DNA of 64,000 nucleotides from Streptomyces albireticuli. Its GTDB lineage: Bacteria; Actinomycetota; Actinomycetes; Streptomycetales; Streptomycetaceae. Of the stretch, positions 34,884-44,536 are shown piece by piece; positions within the stretch are counted from its first letter, which is position 1, and the number at the start of each line of letters is the position of its first letter. The stretch is taken from contig NZ_CP021744.1 in assembly GCF_002192455.1 (NCBI RefSeq), positions 1,984,001 to 2,048,000 of the forward strand. Direction: 5' to 3'. Below the pieces are notes generated by a model. That model did no database searches. It was not told where the DNA came from and saw only the letters and a program-made list of their open reading frames with translations. A program made the position numbers and the translations under genes.

Positions 34884-36256
34884 CGGCTGTCTCCAGGGGT
34901 TTCGGCCTGCTTCTGATGGGGGTGGTACGGGGCGCCGGGTGCTCCCGCGGCGCCGGGGACGCCGGACGCCGCGAGGTCGTGGACGGGCGCGGGGGCGGGC
35001 CTGGTGGGGTGGACCGGGGGGAAGCGGACGGGCAGGGCGGTCAGCGCCCGGTGGAAGGGGCCGGGCCGCCAGACCAGCCGGTCGGCGGGGACGGCCAGCT
35101 CCAGGTCGGGCAGCCGGTCGAGGAGCTTCTCGACGGCGACGGCCGCGATGAGGCGGGCGGCGTCCTTGGCGGGGCAGGTGTGCGGGCCGGCGCTCCAGGC
35201 GAGGTGGGCGCGGTTGCCGGTGCGCTGGTCGGACAGGAGGGCCGGGTCGGTGTTGGCGGCGGCGAAGCTGACGACCACGGGCTCACCGGCGGGCAGCGGC
35301 ACGCCGCCGAAGTCGACGTCCTGCACGGGGTAGTGGACGCCGTAGTTGGCCATCGGCGGGTCGAGCCAGAGGACCTCGTCCAGGGCGTCCTCGACGGGCA
35401 TGCTGCCGCCGGCCAGGTCGCCGGCGAAGCGGTCGTCGGAGAGCAGCAGGCGCAGCGCGTTGGCGATGAGGTTCTGCTGGGGCTCGGTGCCGGCGCCGAT
35501 GAGGACGACGAGCTGGTGGATCATCTCCTCGTCGCTGAGCCGGGCGGGGTGGGCCATGAGCCAGGAGGTCATGTCGGCGCCGGGCTCGGTGTGCTTGAGG
35601 CCGATGAGTTCGACGAGGCTGTCGGCGATGAGGGTGTCGGCGCGTTCGGCGTCGACGCCGTCGAAGATGCCGGAGAACCCCTCGACGAGGCGGTCGCCGA
35701 GCTCCGGCGGGCAGCCGAAGAGCTGCTGGAAGACCAGGAGCGGCAGGACCTTGGCGTAGGCGCCGAGGAGGTCGGCCTCGCCGAGGCCGGAGAAGCGGTC
35801 GATGAGGGTGTCGGCGCTGCGCTCGACGTAGCCGCGCAGGGCGTTGGGGTCGATCCGGGACAGGGAGTCGGTGACGGCCTGGCGGAGCCGGCGGTGGGCG
35901 TCCCCGTCGGAGAAGAGACAGTTGGGCCGGTAGGCCATCATCGGGACGACGGGGTTGTCGGCGGCGACCCGGCCGTCGGCGAGGGCGCGCCAGCGGCGGG
36001 CGTCCTTGGCGAAGATCTCGGGGCTGCGGAGCACTTCGAGCGCGGCCCGGTAGTCGGTGACGAGGGTGGCGTGCGCGCCGGGTGCCAGCTCGACCGGCGC
36101 CGCGGGCCCGAGGGTCCGCAGCCGCTGGTAGACGGCGTGCGGGTCGGCGGCGAAGTCGGGCCCGTACAGCGGGGTCGCGGCGCCCTGGTGCGCGGGGCAG
36201 CCCGGCGGGGCGCCGGTCCCCGGTCCGGGGCCGGCGGCGTCGGGGTGGTGGGTCAC
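34733..36256 (-). CDS. CYP157-like cytochrome P450 lacking ExxR
   Basis: 507 aa. GTG 36256 overlaps the GTPase stop as GTGA. The I-helix reads AGTEPQQ rather than AG-x-ETT, and the K-helix ExxR motif is replaced by DEVLW, as in the CYP157 family, where EQSLW was described. The haem loop SAGPHTCPA keeps the Cys ligand. After the usual P450 end (near LPVRFPP) there is an unusual tail of about 90 residues rich in Pro, Ala and Ser that reads 151 nt into the next P450 gene. The family function is unknown, and redox coupling with the CYP154-like partner is inferred. Confidence 0.92.
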   Translation of the reverse strand: MTHHPDAAGPGPGTGAPPGCPAHQGAATPLYGPDFAADPHAVYQRLRTLGPAAPVELAPGAHATLVTDYRAALEVLRSPEIFAKDARRWRALADGRVAADNPVVPMMAYRPNCLFSDGDAHRRLRQAVTDSLSRIDPNALRGYVERSADTLIDRFSGLGEADLLGAYAKVLPLLVFQQLFGCPPELGDRLVEGFSGIFDGVDAERADTLIADSLVELIGLKHTEPGADMTSWLMAHPARLSDEEMIHQLVVLIGAGTEPQQNLIANALRLLLSDDRFAGDLAGGSMPVEDALDEVLWLDPPMANYGVHYPVQDVDFGGVPLPAGEPVVVSFAAANTDPALLSDQRTGNRAHLAWSAGPHTCPAKDAARLIAAVAVEKLLDRLPDLELAVPADRLVWRPGPFHRALTALPVRFPPVHPTRPAPAPVHDLAASGVPGAAGAPGAPYHPHQKQAETPGDSRWKASSVSSASSAPSPSTPPAVTSTARPPGSGPAERRRPWSFLGEWWRGQ

Positions 36257-36909
36257 ACGGGCTCCTGGGCGGTGCGGTGCTGCTCTCCGTACCCGGCCGC
36301 GCCGGTGCGGGGGGCCGGGGCCGCCTGCCGCGCCTGGAGGTATTCCACGAGGGCGATCAGGGCGCGGGTGGAGGAGATCCGGTCGCGGGCGTCGCAGGTG
36401 ATCAGCGGGGTCTCGGGGAGGAGGTCGAGGGCCTCGCGGATCTCCTCCTCGGGGTGGGACGGGGCGCCGTCGAAGTGGTTGATCGCGACGGCGTAGGGCA
36501 GGCCGTGCTCCTCCAGCAGCCCCATGACATCGAATGACTGTTCGAGGCGACGGGTGTCGGCGAGCACGAGCGCGCCGAGGGCCCCGTGCGTCATGTCCTG
36601 CCACAGCCGGGTGAAGCGCTGCTGGCCGGGGGCGCCGAAGAGATAGAGGACGAGGCTGTCGCTGAGGGTGACGCGGCCGAAGTCCATGGCGACGGTGGTG
36701 GTCGTCTTGCCGTCGATGCCGGCCAGGTCGTCGACGAGCGCCCCGGCCTGCGTCATCGTCTCCTCGGTGCGCAGCGGCCGGATCTCCGACAGCGAGCCGA
36801 CGAAGGTCGTCTTGCCGACGGCGAAGTGGCCCACGACGAGGAGCTTCGCGGCGGTTCGCACGGACCGCCGCAGGTAGAGCGCTCCGTCAGAGGCGAGCGC
36901 GGAGTCCAT
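36253..36909 (-). CDS. cvnD: Conservon GTPase CvnD
   Basis: 218 aa small GTP-binding protein of the MglA/Ras-like conservon class. P-loop GHFAVGKTT lies near 27-35, switch II reads LFGAPGQQRF, and NHFD stands in for NKxD. It works with CvnA-CvnC in a membrane-associated complex likened to a eukaryotic G-protein system. It overlaps cvnC by 23 bp and the P450 gene by 4 bp, so it is part of one coupled operon. Confidence 0.95.
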   Translation of the reverse strand: MDSALASDGALYLRRSVRTAAKLLVVGHFAVGKTTFVGSLSEIRPLRTEETMTQAGALVDDLAGIDGKTTTTVAMDFGRVTLSDSLVLYLFGAPGQQRFTRLWQDMTHGALGALVLADTRRLEQSFDVMGLLEEHGLPYAVAINHFDGAPSHPEEEIREALDLLPETPLITCDARDRISSTRALIALVEYLQARQAAPAPRTGAAGYGEQHRTAQEPV

Positions 36910-37249
36910 CCAGCACCTCCTGAAGGATCTGGGCCTCGGGAAGTTGCGCCGAGGGGATGGGGGCCCGGGTGATGAGGTGACCGCTGTCCACGAGGTCGCC
37001 GAGCAGCACCTTGGTGACGCTGACGGGCAGCGCCAGGTGGCCGGCGATCTCGGCGACGGACAGCGGCCCGCCGAGGCAGAGTTCCATGAGCCGGTACTTC
37101 TCGGGGCTCAGTCCGCCGAGCGGGCGGTCGTACTGGGCGATGACGAGGGTGACCAGGTCGAACGTGTTGCGGGTCGGGTGGGCGCGGCCGTCGGTGACGA
37201 CGTACGGCCGTACTAATCCTTGTCCGCGCCTCGGCGTGGGCGGGGTCAT
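36887..37249 (-). CDS. cvnC: Conservon DUF742 protein CvnC
   Basis: 120 aa, matching DUF742 in length and in the VRPYVVTDGRA start, with a predicted winged helix in the centre (LSVAEIAGHLALPVSVTKVL). ATG 37249 overlaps the cvnB stop by four bases. Family role: regulatory partner of the CvnD GTPase. Confidence 0.94.
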   Translation of the reverse strand: MTPPTPRRGQGLVRPYVVTDGRAHPTRNTFDLVTLVIAQYDRPLGGLSPEKYRLMELCLGGPLSVAEIAGHLALPVSVTKVLLGDLVDSGHLITRAPIPSAQLPEAQILQEVLDGLRARL

Positions 37250-37677
37250 GCCGGGCTGCCGCCCTGCCAGGCGTCCCGCCGGGGCGGGCTGGTGAGCTCC
37301 TTGCCGAGCCGGTCGACGAGCTTCTGCATGCGGTAGGTCACGGCTTCCATGTCGACGTGCTCGGTGGCCGAGACGGCGAGGTAGGCGCCGGGGCCGGCGG
37401 CTATGAGGAAGACGTAGCCGCCCGCGAACTCCACGAGGGTCTGCCGCCAGGGGCCGGACTGCTGGATCTGCGGGCTACAGAACTCGGCGGTGGAGCGGCT
37501 GATGGACTGGAGGCCGGAGAGGGCGGCGGCCTGCCGCTCGGCCTCGTCGCGCTCGATGCCCTCGGAGCGGGCGCGGAGCATGCCGTCGGAGGAGAGGAGG
37601 ATCGCGTGCCGGGCCTCCGGCATCTTCACGACCTCGTCCAGCATCCAGCCCAGCTCGTTGTTCAGGTGGTCGTTCAC
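37246..37677 (-). CDS. cvnB: Conservon roadblock/LC7 protein CvnB
   Basis: 143 aa with the roadblock/LC7 fold pattern (LGWMLDEVVKMPEARHAILL, then SSDGMLRA). GTG 37677 overlaps the cvnA stop (GTGA). Roadblock proteins act as GTPase-activating or exchange partners; here the target would be CvnD. Confidence 0.94.
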   Translation of the reverse strand: MNDHLNNELGWMLDEVVKMPEARHAILLSSDGMLRARSEGIERDEAERQAAALSGLQSISRSTAEFCSPQIQQSGPWRQTLVEFAGGYVFLIAAGPGAYLAVSATEHVDMEAVTYRMQKLVDRLGKELTSPPRRDAWQGGSPA

Positions 37678-39440
37678 GCTGGGGGGTTCCCTTCGTCGTC
37701 TTCGGGTGCCTGTTCGGGGTGGCCGCCGTGGCGGGGGGCGCGACCGGAGTGCTCGGGACGGCCGGGGTGCCCGGTGCGGCCGGAGCGGGTGCCGCGGGCG
37801 AAGGCGCCCATGCGCCGGGCGGTCTCCTCCGCGCTGCGCGGCGGCGGTCCGTCCAGGTCGAGGGGCGTGCCGCCGGGCGGCGTCGTCATGCCGCCCAGCC
37901 CCAGGATCTCCACGGTCCGCTCGGCGGGCGGCTGCCCGGCGTCCGCCGAGGGCTGCCTGCGGCGGCGCTTGGGCAGACCGCCGGCGGTGGAGCCGGTGAC
38001 GGCTCCGGGGTGGCCGTCCGGGGAGGCGGCGGCCGGCCGGGGCGGCGGGAAGGCGTCGGGGGCGGGGGACGCGGCGGGCGCCGTGGGGGCGGCGTAGCCG
38101 GTACGGGTGCCGGGGTCGGAGTGACCGCTACGGTCGCCCGGCCTGGCGTGCGCGTTACGGGCGTCCGGGCCGGCGTCGCCGCCAGGGGCAGCGGTGTCGG
38201 CGTACGGGACACCGCCCGGGCTCCGCTGCCCGGGGAACCCGGCCCCGGCGGCTTCGGCGCCACCGGGAGCACCGGATTCCCGGGGGCCCGGGACAGTGGA
38301 GGCGCCGGAAGCATCCGGGGCAGCAGAGGCAGCGGAAGCGCCAGGCGACGCGGACGCGCCGTCCGCCCCGCGCCGGCCCCCGCCGGGTGCCTTGGCCGTA
38401 CGGCCGGGCGGGCCGAGCGGGGTGGTGTCGGGCCCGTCGAGTTCGAGGTGCACCAGCAGCGCGCTGGGCAGGAACAGCACCGCCCGCACACCGCCGTACG
38501 GCGAGCGGGTGTCGACGGAGACGCTGAAGCCGTACCGGGCCGCGAGCACGCCGATGACGGGGAAGCCGAACTGCGGCGGGTCCCCGAGCCGGGAGACGTC
38601 GACGGTCCGCTGGCCGGACAGCAGCGCGGCCGCCCGCTGGACCTCCTGGCCGTCCATGCCCACGCCCGCGTCGTCGATGACCACGCAGGCACCGTTGTGC
38701 ACGGCCTGGAGGCCGACCTGGACGGTGGTGTTGGGCTGTGAGTGGCGGGCGGCGTTGTCCAGCAGCTCGGCGACGGCCAGCACGACGGGCTCCACGGCCC
38801 GGCTGACGACGGCGAGATCGGCCTGGTTGTGCACCTGGACGCGCCGGTAGTCGCGGATCCGCGAGGTGGCGCCGCGTACGACGTCGGTCAGCGGGGACGC
38901 GGTGCGCTGGCGGCCGGGCCAGGATCCGCACAGCACGGAGATGGCCTGGGCGCGGCGGCCGAACTGGGAGTTGGCGTGGTCGATCTGGAGGAGGTCGCGC
39001 AGCACATCGGGGTTGTCGTGCCGCTCCTGCATGTCCGAGATGGCCAGCTGCTGTTCGTGGGCCAGCCCCTGGAGGGCGCGCATGGACGCCTTGAGCGCGG
39101 CCTTCGCCGACTGGTCGGCGCGGGCCTGGGCCTTGTCCACGGCCTGGGTGAAGGTGTCCATCACGGACTGGAGGCCCTGGGCGAACACGGTGCCGGTCAG
39201 CCGCTCGTCGAGCAGCCCCGGCAGCGGCACGGGCTGGTGCATGGAGGCCGTGACGGCGGGCAGCCGGACGGCGACCAGGTGCCGCACCTCGGTGTCACGC
39301 GCCTGGAGGCCGTCCTCCAGCGCGGTGACCCGCCTGCGCACGGCGGCGGTGATCCCCCGCTGGCGCACCAGGAGCACCGCCACGGCGACCAGCACGACGG
39401 CCAGACACCAGCTCACCACCTCCGGTATGTGATGTGACAT
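37674..39440 (-). CDS. cvnA: Conservon sensor kinase-like protein CvnA
   Basis: 588 aa from ATG 39440 (GAGGA four bases upstream). One membrane segment at about 6-24 is followed by a helical linker and an ATPase domain of the histidine-kinase type (ELLDNAARHS, DDAGVGM). The last 200 residues are a low-complexity Pro/Ala/Gly tail, usual in this family. No canonical H-box is obvious, so it may act as an ATP-binding sensor. First gene of the operon cvnA-B-C-D-P450-P450. Confidence 0.93.
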   Translation of the reverse strand: MSHHIPEVVSWCLAVVLVAVAVLLVRQRGITAAVRRRVTALEDGLQARDTEVRHLVAVRLPAVTASMHQPVPLPGLLDERLTGTVFAQGLQSVMDTFTQAVDKAQARADQSAKAALKASMRALQGLAHEQQLAISDMQERHDNPDVLRDLLQIDHANSQFGRRAQAISVLCGSWPGRQRTASPLTDVVRGATSRIRDYRRVQVHNQADLAVVSRAVEPVVLAVAELLDNAARHSQPNTTVQVGLQAVHNGACVVIDDAGVGMDGQEVQRAAALLSGQRTVDVSRLGDPPQFGFPVIGVLAARYGFSVSVDTRSPYGGVRAVLFLPSALLVHLELDGPDTTPLGPPGRTAKAPGGGRRGADGASASPGASAASAAPDASGASTVPGPRESGAPGGAEAAGAGFPGQRSPGGVPYADTAAPGGDAGPDARNAHARPGDRSGHSDPGTRTGYAAPTAPAASPAPDAFPPPRPAAASPDGHPGAVTGSTAGGLPKRRRRQPSADAGQPPAERTVEILGLGGMTTPPGGTPLDLDGPPPRSAEETARRMGAFARGTRSGRTGHPGRPEHSGRAPRHGGHPEQAPEDDEGNPPA

Positions 39441-39663
39441 CAATTCCTCGTGGACGAAGGGGGCATGCGGTCGGCGCGGGGACAGGTGGTGTCCTGACGT
39501 CCCGTCCAAAACGGAATACGCGGATCATCCTAACCACGCGGACGTACGTCTGGCCGATCTTCGTTCACGAGTTACCGAACAGACATACGCCTCATGTCAC
39601 GACCGTAGCGTGCGCCCCTTCAGCCCGTCAGCGGCCCCCTTACGGGCGGGCCCGGCACCGTGC

Positions 39664-41640
39664 TCACACGACCACGCCGGACGGATCCGTGTCCTCCGTC
39701 ACCGGCCGCAGGGCGAGGGGTACGTGGGCGACGGGCGGGAGGGTGAGGACGGCGCGGGCGATGGCGTCGGAGTCGCCGAGGGTGACGGAGTCGACCCCGG
39801 GACGGATACCGGCCGCGGTCACCCAGTGCACCGCTTCGGTCGGGACGCCGTAGGCGAAGCGCCGCGGATGGGCATGGCCCCTCCCGTCGATCACGTGGTA
39901 CGGCCGCTCCGTGACAGCGAGACCGCCTGTCTCATAACTCGTACCCGACGCCGCGTCGATACGGAAAGTCGTGATCTGGTCAGTGTTCAACAAATGCCGC
40001 AGCAAGGGATCAGCCGTCCGCCGCAGGTCCGGCTCCGGCAACCGCGCCTCCACCAGCGTCCGCGCCCGCACCGCCGCCCCCGGCACCACCGTGGAGGACG
40101 CCACGAACGCCGCGTCCGCGGTGTCGATCCGCACCACCGTCCCCGGCCCCGTCACCTGAAGCACCCCGGCCTCGATCAGCGCGATCATCTCCTCGATCCG
40201 CGACACCGGCGGCCCGATCGACAAGAACGCGTTCAGCGGCGTGTACCAGCCCTCCAGATCATCACGGTGCGAGGTGCCCTCCAGGCCGCCGTGGTCCACG
40301 GCCAGCCGGATCTCGTTGCGCAGATCCCGCATCACGTCCAGCGCCGCCTTCAGCGGCCCGCTCACATTCCCCTCACGCGCCGCCCGCACATCCGCCGCCA
40401 GATACTCCAGCAGCCACGCCTGGAACTCCCCACGACCGGCAAACTCCCGCTCCCCGTAAGGCCGCGACAACCGCTCCCAGCTCCAGCGCACCTCCCCACC
40501 GATCCCGAACGCCTCCAGCAGCTCCCCCCGCTCGCCCTCCTTCTCCAGCGCCAGGAAACGCCGGGTGAACTCCTCGCGGTCCGCGCCCCGGCCCCGGGTG
40601 TCGAGCAGCGTGCCGTAGTAGACGCTCTCCACCTCGCTTGAGATCAGCGGCCACAGGTCCGCCGAGAAGCGGACCGGGCCGCCGCGGCGGGCGCGGTCGC
40701 GCAGCCCGGCGACGTACTCGGCGGTCAGGAGTCTGGGGAAGTAACGGCCGTACGCGCCCTTCTCGTTCTCACCCCGCGCGTGATAGGGGACCCCGCGCCG
40801 GGAGAAGCCGTAGAGCTCCGGCTCCCGCCCCGAGGCGCGGTACACCAGCTTCCCGCCCTCGCGGACGAACGTCCCGCCGCGCCCGGCCGTGAACAGCGCC
40901 ATGTAATCGAAGAAGTTCAGCCCCAGGCCGCGCAGCAGCACCGGCTGTCCCGGCCGGATGCCACTGAGGTCGATGTCGGCCGGGTTGACCGGGGTGATGT
41001 AGTCGAGGTGGTGGATGCGGGAGAGCGACGCGGTGCGGGCCTCACGCGGCGAGAGGTGCGCCGGCACATGACCCAGCGCCATCACGATCGCGTCCAGCCG
41101 GTTCAGCCGGGTGCCGTCCTCCAGGCGGACGCCCTGGGGGCCGCCCGGCACGCCTTCCACGTCGGCCATGGCGACCACCAGCGAGCGGTGCACCTCGACG
41201 GTCATGTGCGCGGGGGCGCGGGCGACGACACGCCGGAAGCTGTCGTGGAGGTAGCGGCCGTAGAACGCCCGGGTCGGGTACGTGTCCGGGCCCAGCCGGC
41301 GGGCCTCGGCGAGGGTCTCCTCGTCGTGGTCGCCGGCTTCCCCGGACGCCACGCCCCGCGCCCACTCGTACAGGCTCGGGCCCGGCTCCACCGGCCCCTC
41401 GATCCGGGCGCTGTCGTCCGTGTAGACCGTGATCTGCGACGACACCGTGTTCATCAGCAGCTCACGCGACTGGTCGCTGCGCCACACGGCGCCCGCGCCC
41501 GGGGCGGAGGGGTCGACGACGTGCACCGTGAGGGTGGAGTGCGTGGGCGCGGCCCGCTCGTTGGCGCACAGCCGCTCCAGGACCGACAGGCCGCGCGGGC
41601 CGACACCGACGACGCAGACCTCGACATGGCTGTCACTCAT
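39664..41640 (-). CDS. FAD/NAD(P)-binding protein
   Basis: 658 aa, ATG 41640 after GAGGAG. The N-terminal dinucleotide-binding motif GVGPRG lies near residues 10-15, with a second Rossmann-like stretch (GLGLNFFDYMALF) in the middle. It resembles the large uncharacterised FAD-NAD(P)-binding family of actinobacteria and proteobacteria (PF13454-like). Substrate unknown. It stands alone, with no gene within 200 bp on its strand. Confidence 0.85.
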   Translation of the reverse strand: MSDSHVEVCVVGVGPRGLSVLERLCANERAAPTHSTLTVHVVDPSAPGAGAVWRSDQSRELLMNTVSSQITVYTDDSARIEGPVEPGPSLYEWARGVASGEAGDHDEETLAEARRLGPDTYPTRAFYGRYLHDSFRRVVARAPAHMTVEVHRSLVVAMADVEGVPGGPQGVRLEDGTRLNRLDAIVMALGHVPAHLSPREARTASLSRIHHLDYITPVNPADIDLSGIRPGQPVLLRGLGLNFFDYMALFTAGRGGTFVREGGKLVYRASGREPELYGFSRRGVPYHARGENEKGAYGRYFPRLLTAEYVAGLRDRARRGGPVRFSADLWPLISSEVESVYYGTLLDTRGRGADREEFTRRFLALEKEGERGELLEAFGIGGEVRWSWERLSRPYGEREFAGRGEFQAWLLEYLAADVRAAREGNVSGPLKAALDVMRDLRNEIRLAVDHGGLEGTSHRDDLEGWYTPLNAFLSIGPPVSRIEEMIALIEAGVLQVTGPGTVVRIDTADAAFVASSTVVPGAAVRARTLVEARLPEPDLRRTADPLLRHLLNTDQITTFRIDAASGTSYETGGLAVTERPYHVIDGRGHAHPRRFAYGVPTEAVHWVTAAGIRPGVDSVTLGDSDAIARAVLTLPPVAHVPLALRPVTEDTDPSGVVV

Positions 41641-42146
41641 GCGGGTGCTCCTCTGCTCAGGACAACGGCGGCTCAAGAGAACGGCGGCTCAGGCGGACGG
41701 CGGCCCGGGGGAACCGGCGCCGGGGAGGCGCGGCCCCGCGTCGGCCGCCCGCGTCGGCCCCGCGCGAACGGTCCGGAAGGTGCCGCCGCCGGCGGACGCG
41801 GCGTCCCCACGCGTCTCAATCTGGATGGTTCCGTTTTCAGGGGTCAACGGCGGCCCGGCGGGTCCGTCAGGTCCTCCCCGGCGCTCTCCCCCGGTCTCCG
41901 GGCGGGCCTCCCGGACCGGCCGACCTGACGCACCCACGGGGGCGGTCTTGCCCGCCGGGACGCCGCCGCGCAGGCTCTGGCCCATGGACCGTGCCCGCCC
42001 GCGCGCCGGGGGCACCTCGCCGAAGGGCTCTACCGAGGTCTTCGGGCGACGGACCCGGCGCGGTGGGCGGGGCCGCGCCCCATGACCGCCCCGGCACCCC
42101 ACCGCCCCGGGCGCCTTACCGCCCCGCCGGCGTGAGATGAGGAGAG
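41641..42146. promoter_or_regulatory. Divergent intergenic region with CGTCAGGTC inverted repeat
   Basis: These 506 bp carry no supported gene. An inverted repeat CGTCAGGTC (41865-41873) / GACCTGACG (41922-41930) is present, and the same half-site recurs upstream of the SARP gene. The only AT-richer stretch is around 41814-41845. Open frames here are GC artefacts with low-complexity products. Confidence 0.4.
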
Positions 42147-43556
42147 ATGACGACCCGAGCGGCACCCTCCCGTCCGTGGACCGAGACCTGGGATCCGGAG
42201 GACGAGGACTTCTGGGAGCGCGGTGCGAGGCACATCGCGCGGCGCAATCTGTCGGTGGCCGTGCTCGCCGGGCACCTCGCCCTTTCCGTGTGGGGCATGT
42301 GGTCGGCACTGGTGCTGTTCCGGTCGCCCGGGGCCGGCCCCGCGTACGGCCCCGGCGGGGCCTTCCTGCTGGTGGCCGCGCCGGTGGCGGCCGGGGCGGC
42401 GCTGCGGTGCGCGGGCGACCGCGCGCCCGGCCGCGCGGACCGGCCGGGCGGCCGGGACCGGGTCGTCCTCGGCACCGCCGCCCTGCTGCTGCCCGCCCTG
42501 GCCGCCGCCTGGCTCGTCCAGCGGCCCGGCACCCCGCTGTGGGCGCTCCTGGCCGTCGCGGCGACCGCCGGGGCGGGCGGTGGCGCGCTCTCCGCCGCCA
42601 CCGCGCGGCACATCGCGTCCCTGTACCCCCGGCGGGACCGCACGCCCGCACCGGCCACGGGCGGCGGCCTGTCCGGCGTCGCCGCCGCGCAGGCGCTGGG
42701 CCTGCTGGTCGTCGCCGCGGCCGGGGACGCGCGCCCGGCGTACGTGGCCGTCGCCCTGCTGCCGGCGATCGCGCTGGTCGTCCTGGCGGCCGGCCTGGGC
42801 ATGGACGATCCGGTTCCGCTACGGACCTCGCGGGCGTTACGGGTCGTGCCGCCGGTCCGGCGGCGGGCGGTGGTGCGCCGCCGCGCACCCTGGGTCCTTC
42901 CGCTGCGCGCGGGCATGTCCGGCGCGCTGCTCGGCCACTGCCTGGCCTTCGGCCCGGTCCTGCGGAGCGAGTTCGGCGCGTCGCCGCGTCAGGCGGCCTC
43001 GTACGCCTTCCTGGGCGCGCTGCTCGGCTGGGCGGCCCGGAGCCTGGGCGGCAGGGTGACGGGACGCCGGGCCGCGGGGCGCGTCGTCCTGGCCGGGTTC
43101 CTCGGCGCGGCCGTCACCGCCGCGCTGCTGCCGGCCGCGCGCGGCACGCTCGGAGGGTTCGCGGGCGGCTTCGCGGTGCTGTGCGTGTGCGGCGGCGCCG
43201 GGGCGGGCGCCCTGGACCGGCTGGTGCGCGGCGGGGTCCGCCGCGCGGGGGCGCAGGACGGCCCGAGCGGCGTCGTGGACGACGGTCGCGGCGTGGACGG
43301 CGGTACGGGCGTGGACGGCGGTCCCGGCGTGGCCGACGCGCTCGGTGGTGTCGTCGTGCTGCTCGCCTTCGCCGCCTGCTACGCGGTCCCCGGTGGTTCG
43401 GCCGCGCCGGCGCTGTGGGGCCTCGCCGGGGTCCACGGGGTGTGCGCGGTGGTCACCTGGGCGGTGACGCGGCGCCGGGGCCGGATGGCGGCCGCCGCCC
43501 CGTACCGCCCCGGGGCGCTCTCCGTCGTGCCCGCCCGGGTGTCGTCCCGGAACTGA
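42147..43556 (+). CDS. MFS transporter, NarK-like nitrate/nitrite family
   Basis: 469 aa, ATG 42147 after GAGGAGAG. The start WDPEDEDFWERGARHIARRNL is the NarK/NasA-type amino terminus, followed by about twelve hydrophobic segments. The loop regions are unusually rich in Gly, Ala and Asp (350-400), and I do not see a clean nitrate signature, so the substrate may have changed. A 104-bp tandem duplication covers its 3' end. Confidence 0.75.
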   Translation: MTTRAAPSRPWTETWDPEDEDFWERGARHIARRNLSVAVLAGHLALSVWGMWSALVLFRSPGAGPAYGPGGAFLLVAAPVAAGAALRCAGDRAPGRADRPGGRDRVVLGTAALLLPALAAAWLVQRPGTPLWALLAVAATAGAGGGALSAATARHIASLYPRRDRTPAPATGGGLSGVAAAQALGLLVVAAAGDARPAYVAVALLPAIALVVLAAGLGMDDPVPLRTSRALRVVPPVRRRAVVRRRAPWVLPLRAGMSGALLGHCLAFGPVLRSEFGASPRQAASYAFLGALLGWAARSLGGRVTGRRAAGRVVLAGFLGAAVTAALLPAARGTLGGFAGGFAVLCVCGGAGAGALDRLVRGGVRRAGAQDGPSGVVDDGRGVDGGTGVDGGPGVADALGGVVVLLAFAACYAVPGGSAAPALWGLAGVHGVCAVVTWAVTRRRGRMAAAAPYRPGALSVVPARVSSRN

Positions 43557-43708
43557 CCGCGTCCCGGCCCGGAAACGGCCCGCACCGGGTGAGGCGGGCC
43601 GCACCGTACCGCCCTGAGGTACTCTCCGTCGCCCCCGCCCGGGTGACGCCCCGGAACTGACCACGTCCCCCTACCGGAAACGGTGCGGCCCGCCCCGTCG
43701 GGGGCGGC
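43501..43708 (+). repeat. Imperfect 104-bp tandem duplication over the 3' end of the MFS gene
   Basis: Bases 43501-43604 and 43605-43708 are near-copies: CGTACCGCCC starts both, and AACTGACC with the stop codon occurs at 43551 and again at 43655, exactly 104 bp later. The first copy holds the real gene end, and the second is an orphan tail. Confidence 0.85.
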
Positions 43709-43716
43709 CCGCACCG
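43681..43716. terminator. Hairpin between convergent genes
   Basis: A 16-bp stem with one mismatch (43681-43696 / 43701-43716) and a 4-nt loop lies between the MFS gene and the flavodoxin-like gene. Confidence 0.7.
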
Positions 43717-43728
43717 TGCGCGCGTCCC

Positions 43729-44301
43729 TCAGCCGCGCATCCGGCGCGCCGTCTCCGTCACGCGCCTGCCCAGCAGATACGCCGTCTCGGTGTCCGCCTT
43801 GGTGACGGCCTCCGGGCCCTCGTCGGCGTTCGCCTGGGCGCCGACGCCCAGGTGGAAGCCGAGCCGGTTGAGGTCGTGCTCGGAGCCCGTGGAGACGTTC
43901 CAGCCGGGCAGCAGGTCGGGGCTGACCCAGTGCATGGCGTGCTGGGCGGCGAAGACCGCCAGGTATTGCAGGGTGTTGAGCTTGTCGCCGCTCTTCGAGC
44001 CCGAGACGGTGAAGCCCGCGGCCAGCTTGTCGCGCCAGGCGCGGCGCGCCCAGCGCGCGGACGTCGCCTCGGCGAAGGCGTGGAAGGCCGCGGAGGCGCT
44101 GCCCATGTAGGTGGGGGCGCCGAAGACGATGGCGTGCGCGGCGTCGAGCCGGGCCCACTGCTCCTCGGTGACGGCGTCGACGGCGATCAGCGCGGAGGCC
44201 GCGCCCGCGTCGGCGGCGCCGCGGGCCACCGCGCGGGCGAGCACGGCGTTGTGGCCGCGGCCGGAGTGATAGGCGACGGCCACCTCCGGAGTGCTGTTCA
44301 T
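43729..44301 (-). CDS. Flavodoxin-fold (WrbA-like) flavoprotein
   Basis: 190 aa, ATG 44301 after GAGGAG. The start VAVAYHSGRGHNAVLARAVA is the phosphate-binding loop of flavodoxin-like NAD(P)H:quinone reductases, and VFGAPTYMGSAS is the second FMN-contact loop. It probably reduces quinones or flavins in the cytosol. It is divergent from the SARP gene and may belong to the right-hand biosynthetic locus or be housekeeping. Confidence 0.88.
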   Translation of the reverse strand: MNSTPEVAVAYHSGRGHNAVLARAVARGAADAGAASALIAVDAVTEEQWARLDAAHAIVFGAPTYMGSASAAFHAFAEATSARWARRAWRDKLAAGFTVSGSKSGDKLNTLQYLAVFAAQHAMHWVSPDLLPGWNVSTGSEHDLNRLGFHLGVGAQANADEGPEAVTKADTETAYLLGRRVTETARRMRG

Positions 44302-44536
44302 CGGTGCCTCCTCACGCGTGGGTCACGGTCGTGCGGGCCGGATTTTCCCATCCTGTGCGGGCCCGGTAATGCGGCCAATGCCGGTCCGGTCAGTACGTCA
44401 GATGGCCGGGCGGTCCGTCAGGTCGAATTCCCCGGAATGCAGCCGACCTGACAGAAGGTCACCTCGGCCCCGGGGTTTCCGTGTTTCCGGAAGTACGCTC
44501 GGTCCACCGGATCTCCGAAACGTTGGGACAGGACGT
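44302..44536. promoter_or_regulatory. Promoter region of SARP gene with inverted repeat
   Basis: A perfect 9-bp inverted repeat GTCAGGTCG (44417-44425) / CGACCTGAC (44444-44452) lies 85-120 bp before the SARP start. The half-site matches that at 41865-41930. A repressor or pleiotropic regulator site is likely. Confidence 0.5.
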
